From: Acidobacteriota bacterium
GTDB taxonomy: Bacteria > Acidobacteriota > Terriglobia > Bryobacterales > Bryobacteraceae
Assembly: GCA_025353165.1 (NCBI GenBank)
Contig: JANXRE010000182.1
Coordinates: 1 to 59,895 of the forward strand
Reading direction: 5' to 3'
DNA: 59,895 bases
Made by a program: the position numbers and the translations under genes. Under the pieces are notes generated by a model that saw nothing but the letters and a program-made list of their open reading frames with translations, had not been told where the DNA came from and made no database searches. Positions 7,314-16,383 of this stretch are shown in pieces; positions within the stretch are counted from its first letter, which is position 1; each line of letters begins with the position of its first letter.

Positions 7314-8840
7314 CTACCTTAACAAACTCAGCTCCTCGCCCGTCGCCTGCTCCACGTCCGCGTGCAGGCTGTTCCCGTGTGCATCCATCGTGACAATGGC
7401 CACGAAATCCTTCACGTCCAGATGCCACATCGCCTCCGGAACGCCGAACTGCTCCAGCCGGTGCACTCCTTTCACCTTCCGCACCGAGCGCGCGTAGAAT
7501 TGCGCCGCGCCGCCGATCGCGTTCAGGTACACCGCGCCGAAGTCTTTCAGCGCCGCCAGCGTCTTCGGCCCCATGCCGCCCTTCCCAATCACCGCGCGGA
7601 CGCCGTACCGCTGGATCACGTCCGCCTGATACGGCTCCTCGCGAATGCTGGTGGTCGGACCGGCCGCCTTCGCCACCCACTCGCCGGAGGCGTCTTTCAG
7701 CATCACCGGGCCGCAATGATAAAGCGCCGCGCCCTCCAGACTCACGGGGGGCGGGTTCTTCATGAGGTACGCGTGCATGGCGTCCCGTCCGGTGAAGATA
7801 TCGCCGTTCAGCAGGACCACATCCCCCACCTTCAGAGCGCGCATCTGCTGCTCCGTCAGCGGCGGCGTCAGGACGACCTCGCGCCCGGTGAGCGGAAATC
7901 CCTCGCCTTGCGCCATCTTCTCGACCGCGCGCTCGGGATCGCGATAAATCCAGTTCGTAATCGCGCCGGATGAGGCGTCCAGCCGCACGCCGAGCCGCCG
8001 GAACGCCCAGCAATCATAGGCCACCGAAACGAAGAAACTCGCGGGCAGCCGGTTCGCGGCCGCGATTTTGCATCCGATCAGCGACGCCCGCCCGCCGAAT
8101 CCCATCGCGCCCACGCCGAGCTGGTTGGCCTCTTCCATCACGCGGGCTTCCATGGCCGCCAGTTCGGGATTCGGATTCACGTCCTCCAGCGTCCGCAGCA
8201 ACTGCATCTTCGCCAGCTCGTAGCCTTGCGCGCGGTCGCTGCCGATGCAAACCCCCAGCGACCCAGGCGCGCATCCCTGCCCCTGCGCCTGCCACACCGC
8301 GTGCAGGATGCACTTGCGAACCCCTTCCAGATCGCGGTCCGCGCGCCCCAGATGATCGAGCTCGCAGGGCACGGAGTATTGCGCGTTCTTGTTCTCGCAG
8401 CCGCCGCCTTTCAGGAGCAGGCGCACTTCGATGTCATCCTCGCGCCACTGGCGCCAGTGGATCACCGGAGTGCCGCCGCCGAGGTTGTTGCCGCTGTTCC
8501 TGCCGGTGAGCGAATCCACGGAGTTCGGACGCAGCTTCCCGCGCCGCGTGGCCTCGGCCACCGCCTCGCAAAGCTCCTCCTCGATCCTCAACTGATCGAC
8601 GCCGACCGGCGTCTTGATCCAGAACGTCGGCATCCCGGTATCCTGGCAGATCGGCCCCTCGTCCTCCGACGCCATGTCGATGTTCGAGGCGATGATGGAC
8701 AGCGCCTGCGCCGATTGCGTCCCCGGCGTCTCGCCGCCGGTCACGTGCGCCATCGCGCGCCGAACGTCCGGCGGCAGATTAATCGAAGTTTGCGTGATGA
8801 GTTCGATGAGGCTATCGCGAAGGAACTGCATAATTCTCAT
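7314..8840 (-). CDS. fumA: Class I (iron-sulfur) fumarate hydratase
   Basis: 508 aa; catalyses reversible hydration of fumarate to L-malate in the citric acid cycle, in the cytoplasm. The three cluster-ligand cysteines expected for class I enzymes are present: C65 (ICQDTGM), C190 (GQGCAPG) and C277 (VAYDCWAF). GGGCENKNAQY and MGFGGRASLIGCK match the alpha part. The C-terminal beta part includes LNGDIFTGRDAMHAYL and the GKGGMGP loop. It is the fused form rather than the two-subunit form. The start overlaps the stop of the upstream adaptor gene by 4 nt (ATGA), favouring MRIMQ over the internal ATG three codons later. A broken copy of its 3' end lies at 6341-6432. Confidence 0.93.
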   Translation of the reverse strand: MRIMQFLRDSLIELITQTSINLPPDVRRAMAHVTGGETPGTQSAQALSIIASNIDMASEDEGPICQDTGMPTFWIKTPVGVDQLRIEEELCEAVAEATRRGKLRPNSVDSLTGRNSGNNLGGGTPVIHWRQWREDDIEVRLLLKGGGCENKNAQYSVPCELDHLGRADRDLEGVRKCILHAVWQAQGQGCAPGSLGVCIGSDRAQGYELAKMQLLRTLEDVNPNPELAAMEARVMEEANQLGVGAMGFGGRASLIGCKIAAANRLPASFFVSVAYDCWAFRRLGVRLDASSGAITNWIYRDPERAVEKMAQGEGFPLTGREVVLTPPLTEQQMRALKVGDVVLLNGDIFTGRDAMHAYLMKNPPPVSLEGAALYHCGPVMLKDASGEWVAKAAGPTTSIREEPYQADVIQRYGVRAVIGKGGMGPKTLAALKDFGAVYLNAIGGAAQFYARSVRKVKGVHRLEQFGVPEAMWHLDVKDFVAIVTMDAHGNSLHADVEQATGEELSLLR

Positions 8841-9820
8841 CGTATCCGAACGACGGCGTTCAGACCGGGCTTGATGGCTTCCGACGGGCTGTCGAAATCG
8901 ACGATTACTTGCGCGCCCCGAATTTCCCGCACCGATCCCGCCAGATCTTCGGGGTACTCGGAAACACGCAGTACGACCTGCTGGCCGGGGTGGATGAGCG
9001 CCAAGACCGGGGGTGGAGGATCGAGCGTGACCGACAGCGATCCGAGATCCGGCGCGATCTGGAAGAAATCGGTCATGGTCGGCGACACCTCCTCGCCCGG
9101 TTGGGCATGGCGCGCGATCACGGTTCCGTCCACCGGGGCGACGAGCTCACCGGACGAAACATCGGCCTTGGCCTGGTCGAACCAGAGATTCTTCTCATCC
9201 AGAGCGCGTTTCGCAGCTTCGCGTTCCTTGGTGAGCGACTCCAGGCGCCGGTCCGCCTGCTGCGCCAGAGTGGACTTGTTGTCGAAATCCTGCCTGGCGG
9301 TTTCGTATTCGCGCTGGGCCTTCTCGAAAACCAGCCGCGGAGTCGCGCCTTCCTTCATCAGCGAGGACTGGCGTTGGTACGCTTTGTCGGCTCGCTCGAA
9401 GTCGCTGCGGGCGCGCGTGAGATCGGCGCCGGCCCTCGAACTCTCCAGCCGCGCCGCGATGAGGGCCGCTTCTATGCCGTTCAAGCGCGTTTGCGCGTGC
9501 TCGGCCTGGGCGGCAGCGTCTTCCAGGATGGCTTCCAGCCGCCCGCTCTTGACGCGCGCCAGCAACTGGCCTTGCACCACTTCCTGCCCGGGCTCGGCGA
9601 AGACGGCGTCCACGATGCCATCCATGGGCGCGGCCACGGGCACAACCTTGCGCGGCTCGACTTTGCCGGTCAGGGTGACTTCCACCGGTTGTGGAGGGGC
9701 CACCGCCACGACAGGCGCAACCTTGCGCGCCGGCCCCTTCCGGTAAACCGACCATGCGCCGGCTGCGATCGCGAGCAGAATCGTCGCACTCGCGAGGTAC
9801 AGCCATTTGCCGCGCACCAC
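8837..9820 (-). CDS. HlyD/RND-type periplasmic adaptor protein
   Basis: 327 aa. One N-terminal membrane anchor (about residues 5-23, YLASATILLAIAAGAW) precedes a biotinyl-lipoyl-like half motif (VAAPMDGIVDAVFAEPGQEV), a long alpha-helical coiled hairpin (about 105-225, rich in A/E/R) and the second half motif (LVAPVDGTVIARHAQPGEEV). A beta-barrel tail follows. Such adaptors bridge an inner-membrane exporter and an outer-membrane channel. No transporter or TolC-like gene is adjacent, so its partner is unknown. It is co-transcribed with fumarase through a 4-nt overlap, an odd pairing. The start lies 38 nt from the divergent zinc-ribbon gene. Confidence 0.85.
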   Translation of the reverse strand: MVRGKWLYLASATILLAIAAGAWSVYRKGPARKVAPVVAVAPPQPVEVTLTGKVEPRKVVPVAAPMDGIVDAVFAEPGQEVVQGQLLARVKSGRLEAILEDAAAQAEHAQTRLNGIEAALIAARLESSRAGADLTRARSDFERADKAYQRQSSLMKEGATPRLVFEKAQREYETARQDFDNKSTLAQQADRRLESLTKEREAAKRALDEKNLWFDQAKADVSSGELVAPVDGTVIARHAQPGEEVSPTMTDFFQIAPDLGSLSVTLDPPPPVLALIHPGQQVVLRVSEYPEDLAGSVREIRGAQVIVDFDSPSEAIKPGLNAVVRIR

Positions 9821-9834
9821 CTCGATGATATACT
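9807..9834 (+). promoter_or_regulatory. Candidate sigma-70 promoter of the zinc-ribbon gene
   Basis: TTGCCG (9807-9812) and TATACT (9829-9834) are separated by 16 bp and lie 24 bp before the ATG at 9859. The -35 box overlaps the start of the divergent adaptor gene. Similar TATACT boxes precede other genes here (22176, 28720, 49237). Confidence 0.5.
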
Positions 9835-9858
9835 CCTAGGTCAGACGGCTGGAAGTTT

Positions 9859-10164
9859 ATGGACGGTAAAAGACTCGGCGACGTGATCGACGATTACTGC
9901 ATCAAGTGCAGGCGGCTGACCAATCACGCGATCGTTTCCATCCTGGACGGAGCCGCCGCGAAGGTGCGGTGCCGCACCTGCTATCACGATCACGATTATC
10001 GGCATGAGACCGTGCCGCCCACCAAGAAGGAACTGAAACTGGCGGAGCTGTACAGGCAGGTGCTGGCCGGCGAGATCCCGCCGGAAGAGACCGCCCCCGA
10101 ACCCGAGCCGGAACCCGAACCCGAGCCCGAGCCCAAACAGACCGCGCGAAAAGCCGCCAAATAG
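9859..10164 (+). CDS. Small zinc-ribbon protein with Glu-Pro repeat tail
   Basis: 101 aa. Two CxxC knuckles (CIKC near residues 14-17 and CRTC near 48-51) frame a predicted single zinc site. HDHDYRHE follows. The C-terminus has alternating Glu-Pro dipeptides, then a basic KQTARKAAK end. Glu-Pro repeats form stiff extended linkers. The start is supported by GGAAG 7 nt upstream and a good promoter. Proteins of this shape are often conserved hypotheticals in acidobacteria; function unknown. The stop is 12 nt from the end of the convergent permease gene. Confidence 0.8.
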   Translation: MDGKRLGDVIDDYCIKCRRLTNHAIVSILDGAAAKVRCRTCYHDHDYRHETVPPTKKELKLAELYRQVLAGEIPPEETAPEPEPEPEPEPEPKQTARKAAK

Positions 10165-10176
10165 CGCGCCCCAGCC

Positions 10177-12396
10177 TCAGGACGGTGGTCGCAGGTCCCG
10201 CTTCAGTTCCTCCAGCACCTTGTCGTGATCCGCGCTCGAGATCTCCAGTTCCAGCCGGCGCAGCGCCATTCCGACCACGTCGCGGTGGTGCAACTTTGCG
10301 CCCATGCTCTCGTCCCTGGTGAGCTTCAACCAAAGTTCATGGAGGCGGTCCACATCTTCGGGCCAGAGCCGGGGCGGGTGAGGTCCGAGGTTGACGAATG
10401 TGGAAGGCCGGTCCGGGCTGATGACCTCCAGGGAGAATGGATGCCGCGGCTCGGGCAGCGCTTCCCATGCCAGGCCGATGTTTCGGGCGAGATCGTCGGA
10501 AGTCATCTTCGGCGAGACGCCCGTGACCAGGCGCGACGCTTGCAGATTCGCGGAGGTCTGGACCATAGCGTCAAACGGATTCACGCCCGGCACCACCAGA
10601 AGCTCGACGGTTTTGCCCTCCTTCTCCGCCAGTTCGACCACGTGGCTGAAAAGCTCCTGCTCGTAGTCGCTGAAGATCTGCTTTTCCGAAAGTTCGTACT
10701 CGCCCGCCCCGGTCGACACCGGGCGCACGGTCATCACGACGATGTCGTGCCGGCGAAGATTCGTTTTCTCGAGGACGCGCTTCAGGTGATCCATGCGGTG
10801 ATAGTCCCGCACCGACACCAGCACGCATCCCGGGCGGGCATGCACGGAGGTGCTGTCCACCTGCGCCTTCGGATCCAGATTGAACTCTTCGAGCGCTCTC
10901 TCCTTGTGCGCCCGCTTCCTGGCGTTGATGCGCTCCGAGATCGTGAAGACCACGAAGACGACCAGGGTGAACGTCACGCCATAGATAGTCGCGATCCGCT
11001 TCGAGAACAGGTTGGCGATGGCGACGAATCCGAGCATGAGCGTCGTCGCGCCCAGGCCGATCGGAATATCGCGCCCGCGGAAATGCAGGTTGAACGGGAA
11101 TTTATACTCCTGATCGTGCCGCTGGAACCGGAGCACCAGCACGCCGGCCGATTTCAGGAAGAAACTCCAGACCACGCCGAACGCGTACGCTTCGCCCAGG
11201 AGGTAAACGTCCCCGCGGCTGGCCACGATGGTCGCCAACTGGAGCAGCGTGACCATGTTGATGATGCGGAAAGTCGTGCCGAATTTGCGGTGCGGTTTTC
11301 GAAACCAATCCAGCAGCACGCCGTCCTCGGCGACCCGGTTGAGAACGCCGTTCGCGCCGATCAGCGATGTATTCACCGCGCCCGAGAGGATCAACGTGCC
11401 GACGATCACGACGAAAATGTGGAACATCAGCTTCAGCAGGTACGGCCCGGCGAGATTCATGGCGAGACCGCCCAGCAGGTTGTCGACGTATTGCTTCCGC
11501 AGGTTGTCCGGGATGATGTAGCCGGCGAAAACCGTAATCAGTCCGGTGCTGAGCACCGCGTACCAGCAGACGATGTTGCCGGTGATTTTCAGGTTCTTCA
11601 GCTTGGGGTAGGCGATCTCGCGATACACCTGGGCCAGCGTCTCGAACCCGCTCATCGACAATAGCGCGTGACCAAACGCCACGATCATCGCGATCATCGG
11701 GATCTGGATCCAGAACGTGTTCTTGAACCAGCCGAGCGACTCATCGGTGAAGTGAAGATTGTGAGGCAGCGGCGCCGACGGTGTACTCGCCGGACCGTTG
11801 ATGGCCAGCGTCAGCGGACACCAGATCATGAAGATTACAACCATCACGGTGGTGATCTGCAGAATCCGCAGCGCTTTCCCGCTGGATTCGTGAATGCCCT
11901 TGATGTTGCTCCGCCAGAAGTAGATGGTCACGGCGACGCCGAAGAACGCGGCGAAGTTGTTCGGGTTGATCCGGTAACTCTGATGCGCCATCTCCGCGAT
12001 TTCGTTCATCAGGCGGCCGATGTACTGGCCGGCGGTGACGCAACTGATGGGTCCGGTGAGGACGTAATCGAAGATCAGGGACGACACGGACAAACGCGCC
12101 ACGAACGGTCCCATGCTGTCGCGCACGACCACGTACACGCCGCCGCGGACGAACATCCCGCAGCTCTCCATGTACACGCTGCGCACGGCAAAGCTGAACA
12201 GCATCACGCCCAGCACGAACCACGGCGCGGCCTTTCCCACCGCCTGCTCCGCGATGCCGCCGGCGTAAAACGCCGAGGACGCGAGATCGCTCAGGACGAT
12301 GGCGGCCCCTCGCCAAAAGCTGATGAAGGAAAGCGCGACGGTGGTTGCAACCACGACTTTCGGGTTCGACAAGGTTTTGCTTATCGGGGTTGACAT
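10177..12396 (-). CDS. APC-superfamily amino acid permease with long cytosolic C-terminal domain
   Basis: 739 aa. About twelve hydrophobic segments fill residues 15-490, with APC-type features such as SDLASSAFYAGGIAEQAVGK near the N-terminus and SMSGFETLAQVYREIAYPKL in the middle. The remaining 240 or so residues are soluble and include alternating beta/alpha stretches (GCVLVSVRDYHRMDHLKRVL; HDIVVMTVRPVS; KTVELLVVPGVNPFDAMVQT) resembling a universal-stress-protein-like nucleotide-binding fold, as in other APC-USP fusions. It probably imports amino acids or amines with proton or sodium coupling; substrate unknown. It is divergent from cca with only 38 bp between starts. Confidence 0.88.
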   Translation of the reverse strand: MSTPISKTLSNPKVVVATTVALSFISFWRGAAIVLSDLASSAFYAGGIAEQAVGKAAPWFVLGVMLFSFAVRSVYMESCGMFVRGGVYVVVRDSMGPFVARLSVSSLIFDYVLTGPISCVTAGQYIGRLMNEIAEMAHQSYRINPNNFAAFFGVAVTIYFWRSNIKGIHESSGKALRILQITTVMVVIFMIWCPLTLAINGPASTPSAPLPHNLHFTDESLGWFKNTFWIQIPMIAMIVAFGHALLSMSGFETLAQVYREIAYPKLKNLKITGNIVCWYAVLSTGLITVFAGYIIPDNLRKQYVDNLLGGLAMNLAGPYLLKLMFHIFVVIVGTLILSGAVNTSLIGANGVLNRVAEDGVLLDWFRKPHRKFGTTFRIINMVTLLQLATIVASRGDVYLLGEAYAFGVVWSFFLKSAGVLVLRFQRHDQEYKFPFNLHFRGRDIPIGLGATTLMLGFVAIANLFSKRIATIYGVTFTLVVFVVFTISERINARKRAHKERALEEFNLDPKAQVDSTSVHARPGCVLVSVRDYHRMDHLKRVLEKTNLRRHDIVVMTVRPVSTGAGEYELSEKQIFSDYEQELFSHVVELAEKEGKTVELLVVPGVNPFDAMVQTSANLQASRLVTGVSPKMTSDDLARNIGLAWEALPEPRHPFSLEVISPDRPSTFVNLGPHPPRLWPEDVDRLHELWLKLTRDESMGAKLHHRDVVGMALRRLELEISSADHDKVLEELKRDLRPPS

Positions 12397-12434
12397 GCAG
12401 CGTGGCGCTTGCTCCTTATTCTACGATCAGAGGG

Positions 12435-13778
12435 ATGGAAGGTACTAGCGGGGCGGAGCTGGCGCGCAGCGTATCCGAAAAATTGCGGGCTCGCGGCTTC
12501 CTCGCTTACCTGGTCGGCGGCTGCGTTCGCGACCTCCTGCTGGGACTTCAGCCCCAGGACTACGACGTCTCGACGGACGCAACTCCGTCGCAGGTCCTGG
12601 AGATCTTCCCGCATGCGAGCCGCGTGGGCGCGCACTTCGGCGTGGTGCTGATTCGCGAAGCTGGAGTCCACGTCGAGGTTGCCACCTTCCGCTCCGAAAC
12701 GTCGTACGCCGATGGCCGCCACCCCGATGAGGTCCGGTTCGAGACCGATCCGCGCGCGGACGTGGAACGCCGGGATTTCACGATCAACGGCATCATGATC
12801 GACCCCGCGACAAACGAGGCGATGGATACCGTGGGCGGCCGCGCCGATCTGGAGGCGGGCATTGTGCGCGCCATCGGCGATCCGGAGCGGCGCTTCCGCG
12901 AAGACCATCTCCGGATGTTGCGCGCGGTTCGTTTTGCCGCGCGGCTCGGATTTCGAATCGAAGCCAAGACGATGGCGGCGATACAGCGGATGCACGCGTC
13001 CATAGCCCTCGTCTCGGCCGAGCGGATTCGGGACGAGCTGGTCCGCATTCTCACCGAGGGCGGAGCGCGCCGCGGTTTCGAGCTGCTGGACGAAACCGGG
13101 CTGCTCAACGATATTCTCCCCGAGGTAGCGGCGATGAAGGGCGTCGAACAGCCGCCCGAGTACCATCCCGAAGGCGACGTCTGGACGCATACGCTCATGA
13201 TGCTGGAAGGGCTTGGCGCCGGGACGCCGCCCACGCTCGCGCTCGGCGTTCTGCTGCACGACGTGGGCAAACCGGGTACCTACCGGGTCGCACCCGATCG
13301 GATCCGGTTCCATGGCCACGTGGAACTCGGCGTCGAAATCGCGGGGCGCATTTTGAAGCGGCTTCGTTTCAGCAAGGCCGAGTGCGATCAGGCGGCCGCG
13401 CTGGTGGCCAACCACATGCGTTTCAAGGACGCCGGGCGCATGAGGGAAAGCACGTTGAAACGATTTCTGGCACTGCCCCATTTCGACGAGCACCTGGAAC
13501 TGCACCGCCTGGACGCCGCATCCAGCAATCGCAATTTCGGCTCTTACGAACTGGTTCGCCGGAAGCTCAAAGAGATTCCGCCCGAGGAGATTAAGCCGCC
13601 GCCGCTGGTCACCGGCCGCGATCTGATTGCGGCGGGGTACGCGCCGGGACCTCGGATGGGCGAACTGCTTCGAGGTCTGGAAGACGCCCAACTGGAGGGG
13701 GTGATTCAGACCCGCGAGGAGGCGCTTCATTGGGCGCGTCGCTGGGTAGCCCGCGCGAGCTTAATCACCGGACCATAG
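12435..13778 (+). CDS. cca: CCA tRNA nucleotidyltransferase / poly(A) polymerase family, HD-containing
   Basis: 447 aa. Class II nucleotidyltransferase head with LVGGCVRDLLLG and the metal-binding DYDVSTDA, then the RRDFTINGI basic motif and EDHLRMLRAVRFAARLGF, followed by an HD domain (LGVLLHDVGKPGTY, HGHVELG, LVANHMRF). It adds or repairs the 3' CCA of tRNA, although poly(A) polymerases share this layout; bacteria usually have one of each and sequence alone cannot separate them here. ATG 12435 is preferred because the longer in-frame reading overlaps the divergent permease start. The 3' end overlaps the convergent flavin oxidoreductase by 52 bp. Confidence 0.88.
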   Translation: MEGTSGAELARSVSEKLRARGFLAYLVGGCVRDLLLGLQPQDYDVSTDATPSQVLEIFPHASRVGAHFGVVLIREAGVHVEVATFRSETSYADGRHPDEVRFETDPRADVERRDFTINGIMIDPATNEAMDTVGGRADLEAGIVRAIGDPERRFREDHLRMLRAVRFAARLGFRIEAKTMAAIQRMHASIALVSAERIRDELVRILTEGGARRGFELLDETGLLNDILPEVAAMKGVEQPPEYHPEGDVWTHTLMMLEGLGAGTPPTLALGVLLHDVGKPGTYRVAPDRIRFHGHVELGVEIAGRILKRLRFSKAECDQAAALVANHMRFKDAGRMRESTLKRFLALPHFDEHLELHRLDAASSNRNFGSYELVRRKLKEIPPEEIKPPPLVTGRDLIAAGYAPGPRMGELLRGLEDAQLEGVIQTREEALHWARRWVARASLITGP

Positions 13779-15151
13779 CCTTCTTTATCGAAGGGCGGGC
13801 AGCCGGTCGGGAATTGCCCGAGCGGATGGTCCTTTTGGCGCATCAGGTAGGTGCAATAGGTCAGCGTTTTGCAGACGTGGCGCTCGTCCAGCACGCCCTT
13901 TTCGAGCGCGTCGCGGGCAAAGTTTGGATAGGCCAGCGAGTTCCGCCCCACGCCGAAGAAACGGATGTTGCCGTCGGCGATGTTCCTGGCTCCGGCGTGA
14001 ATCTGATACGCCTGCAGCCACGAGTATCCGGCGCTGGTCATGGCGATATCGGGAAACGCGCGCTGCAGCTCGCCGGCCACGGCGAAGTGCCGGTTCACGC
14101 CGCGCAGGGGATGCTCGGGCGGTTCGTAGTTACCTTCGTCGGGAGTGTCGAACGGGCGCCCGATGTGGGGGTTGAAATAGGGGACGCCGAGAGACAGATT
14201 CAAGAGCCGCACGCCGGTCTCGCGGAACAGGGCGATGGCCTGTTTCACTTCGGCGAGGTCCGGTTCGAGCGGGTTCATGACGTTCATTCCGAACCCGTGC
14301 GGGTAGGGCACCGGGTAGGGAATCGGCACGCCGAGCCGCGTCTCCGGATCCGTCGCGTACGGCACTCCTTCAAAACATCCGAGCCGCATGCACAGGAGGA
14401 CATTCGGGCCGACGGCGTCGCGGATCTTCCGCAGGATGTTCAGCGGCATGCGAATCCGGTTTTCGAGCGAGCCGCCGTAACGGCCGTCGCGCAGCTTCGC
14501 GCCCGTGAGCTCGGACAGCAAGTACCCGTGCGTGACCTTCACATCGATAGCGCGGAATCCCGCGCGCACGGCCAGCCGCGCCGCCGCGACGTAGTCGTCT
14601 TCGAGGCGCTCCAGCTCGCCGTCGGTAATCAGCGGGTAATCGGGCGGCGTTCCGAATTTCCGGTCGACCAGCGGATGGTGATAGGCGAGGATTTTGCGCG
14701 GCACACTGTACCGGCCGGAGTGTGTCAACTGGATCGGTTCGAGCAGATCGTCGCTGGTCCCGTAGGTTTCGCGGTGGGCCCGGCGCAGCATGTCGAGGAT
14801 GCGCGCGAAGTCCTCCCAATTCTGCTGGCGAATCCAGAGCTGCCGCGTGTTGGCGCGCCCGTCCTCGCGGACGGCGGTCGCCTCGAACCAGACCAGTTTC
14901 GCTCCGCCGCGCGCGAAGCGGCCGTACCGGCGCCAGGTGAGCTCGCCCGGCCGTCCATCGAGGTCGCCGTCGCAGCCTTCCATCGGATGAATGCAGATGG
15001 AATTGCCCACGCGAAATGCGCCCACCGCGACCGGCCGGGCCAGCACCTCCCGGACGCGGGCGACATCGGGCTCGAAGGCCACCGATTCGCAGCCGAGCTC
15101 CCGCGCCGCCTGCTCGATCTCGGCGAGCGACTTGTAGGTGAAGCGCCTCAT
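13727..15151 (-). CDS. NADH:flavin oxidoreductase (old yellow enzyme family)
   Basis: 474 aa, FMN-binding TIM barrel. Family marks are ICIHPMEGCDGD (FMN contact in the first strand), the catalytic region DVKVTHGYLLSELTG corresponding to the HGAHGYLxxFLSP motif of 2,4-dienoyl-CoA reductase relatives, and RIRMPLNILRKIRDAVG. Cysteines occur near the C-terminus (HVCKTLTYCTYLM ... GCPPFD), but the spacing is not the canonical four-cysteine iron-sulfur pattern. It probably reduces an electron-poor alkene or carbonyl; substrate unknown. It overlaps the upstream MFS gene by 4 nt (ATGA), so transport and reduction of the same compound is a reasonable guess. Confidence 0.85.
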   Translation of the reverse strand: MRRFTYKSLAEIEQAARELGCESVAFEPDVARVREVLARPVAVGAFRVGNSICIHPMEGCDGDLDGRPGELTWRRYGRFARGGAKLVWFEATAVREDGRANTRQLWIRQQNWEDFARILDMLRRAHRETYGTSDDLLEPIQLTHSGRYSVPRKILAYHHPLVDRKFGTPPDYPLITDGELERLEDDYVAAARLAVRAGFRAIDVKVTHGYLLSELTGAKLRDGRYGGSLENRIRMPLNILRKIRDAVGPNVLLCMRLGCFEGVPYATDPETRLGVPIPYPVPYPHGFGMNVMNPLEPDLAEVKQAIALFRETGVRLLNLSLGVPYFNPHIGRPFDTPDEGNYEPPEHPLRGVNRHFAVAGELQRAFPDIAMTSAGYSWLQAYQIHAGARNIADGNIRFFGVGRNSLAYPNFARDALEKGVLDERHVCKTLTYCTYLMRQKDHPLGQFPTGCPPFDKEGYGPVIKLARATQRRAQ

Positions 15152-16371
15152 GGCACGGAGGACCGGCGGGGAAGAATGGCGATGGAGATTGCGCCCATTA
15201 CAGCCACCGCAAGCACGGCGCTCATCGCGATCCAGTAGCTGCCGTAGCGCTCGCGCAGGATCGAAACGAAGTACGGAAACCAGGTCTGACCGATGGTGTT
15301 AACCGGGAGAATGACGGCCATCGCGCGAGCCAGCGTGTTCACTCCGAACTGCTCGGCCGCCATCAGCGGGATGAGCATGTAATCGGCGCCCATGCCGAAG
15401 CCGAAGAGCACCGCGAACGCGTACAGATAGGAATTGTGGCCGGGGGTCACGACGAGAAGCAGGGGAATGGTGGCCGCCACCAGGACGTAGGTGGCGGTCA
15501 TGACGGCCTTCTTCGAGAAGCGGTCGGCCAGCCCGCCGATCAGCAGACGGCCTCCGATGGAGGACCATAGAATGATCACCGACGCGTTGCGCCAGGTTGC
15601 GTCGACCTGCGATCCTTTCTGGAATCCCTCGTCCAGAAACACGAATTTCATGTGGAAGTTGATCGCGCCGATGGACCCGATGGAGCAGAAACTCCCGATC
15701 AGCAGGAGCCAGAAGGGATAGCTTCGAAGCAACTCGCCGAAGGTTCGCGAAACGATGGCAGCCTCGGCCGGAGGAGCGGCGTCGCCATCGGGAAATTGTC
15801 CCATGTCCGACGGCTTGTCCTTCAGCACGAACAGGACCAGCGGCCACGCCAGGAACATCATTCCGGCCAGGATGAACAGGGCGGTTTGAAATCCGTAGGA
15901 TTGAGTGAGCGGCTTCACCAGGATCGAGCCGAGCGAGCCCATCAGCCCGACGCCGACATAGACGATTCCCATCGCCTTCCCGCGATTGCGGCGAAACCAG
16001 TGCGAAACCATCAACTGGTGGGGGATCGGCCCGGACAGGATATAGCCGACCGTGTACACGACCCAGAAGGTGTAATAGACCCGAAGAGATCCGCCCATGC
16101 GGCTGAATCCGAACAGGGCCAGGGCCGTTAGCGCCGTGCCGATCAGCAGCAGCTTGCGCGGGCTGAAGCGGTGAATAAGCAGCGGCCCCACCCAGATGGT
16201 GAGAGCGGCCGCCAGCGGGAAACCGAACGTGATATCCGAGCGCGACCAGCCGTAGGCGCGCTGGAAGTAATCGTAGAAGAACGAAATGTTGTAGTAGGGG
16301 ATCCCGACGGCCAGGCCGAAGGTGATGAACGCTCCCGCCGTGACCCACCATCCGTAGAATCGTCTAGCCAT
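15148..16371 (-). CDS. MFS transporter (oxalate/formate antiporter-like group)
   Basis: 407 aa with twelve predicted membrane segments. The N-terminus FYGWWVTAGAFITFGLAVG, the GWSRSDITFGFPLA segment and the GRLLIGGLADRFSKK loop between helices 8 and 9 are typical of monocarboxylate/OFA-type MFS members. It is the first gene of a two-gene operon with the flavin oxidoreductase, so it may import the substrate of that enzyme. Substrate unknown. Confidence 0.87.
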   Translation of the reverse strand: MARRFYGWWVTAGAFITFGLAVGIPYYNISFFYDYFQRAYGWSRSDITFGFPLAAALTIWVGPLLIHRFSPRKLLLIGTALTALALFGFSRMGGSLRVYYTFWVVYTVGYILSGPIPHQLMVSHWFRRNRGKAMGIVYVGVGLMGSLGSILVKPLTQSYGFQTALFILAGMMFLAWPLVLFVLKDKPSDMGQFPDGDAAPPAEAAIVSRTFGELLRSYPFWLLLIGSFCSIGSIGAINFHMKFVFLDEGFQKGSQVDATWRNASVIILWSSIGGRLLIGGLADRFSKKAVMTATYVLVAATIPLLLVVTPGHNSYLYAFAVLFGFGMGADYMLIPLMAAEQFGVNTLARAMAVILPVNTIGQTWFPYFVSILRERYGSYWIAMSAVLAVAVMGAISIAILPRRSSVP

Positions 16372-16383
16372 GGGAATTCTCCG

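Noticed and set aside
8226-9746. 506-aa plus-strand open frame
   Set aside because: It is antisense to fumarase and the adaptor gene, which have family motifs; no motif or ribosome site supports it.
10090-10140. Tandem DNA repeat element
   Set aside because: The repetition simply encodes a Glu-Pro tract inside a gene.
12381-13730. 449-aa minus-strand open frame
   Set aside because: It is the complement of the CCA enzyme gene, with no recognisable domain.
13727-13778. 52-bp overlap of the CCA and flavin oxidoreductase genes as evidence that one is misannotated
   Set aside because: Both C-termini look normal for their families, and convergent overlaps of this size occur in compact genomes.
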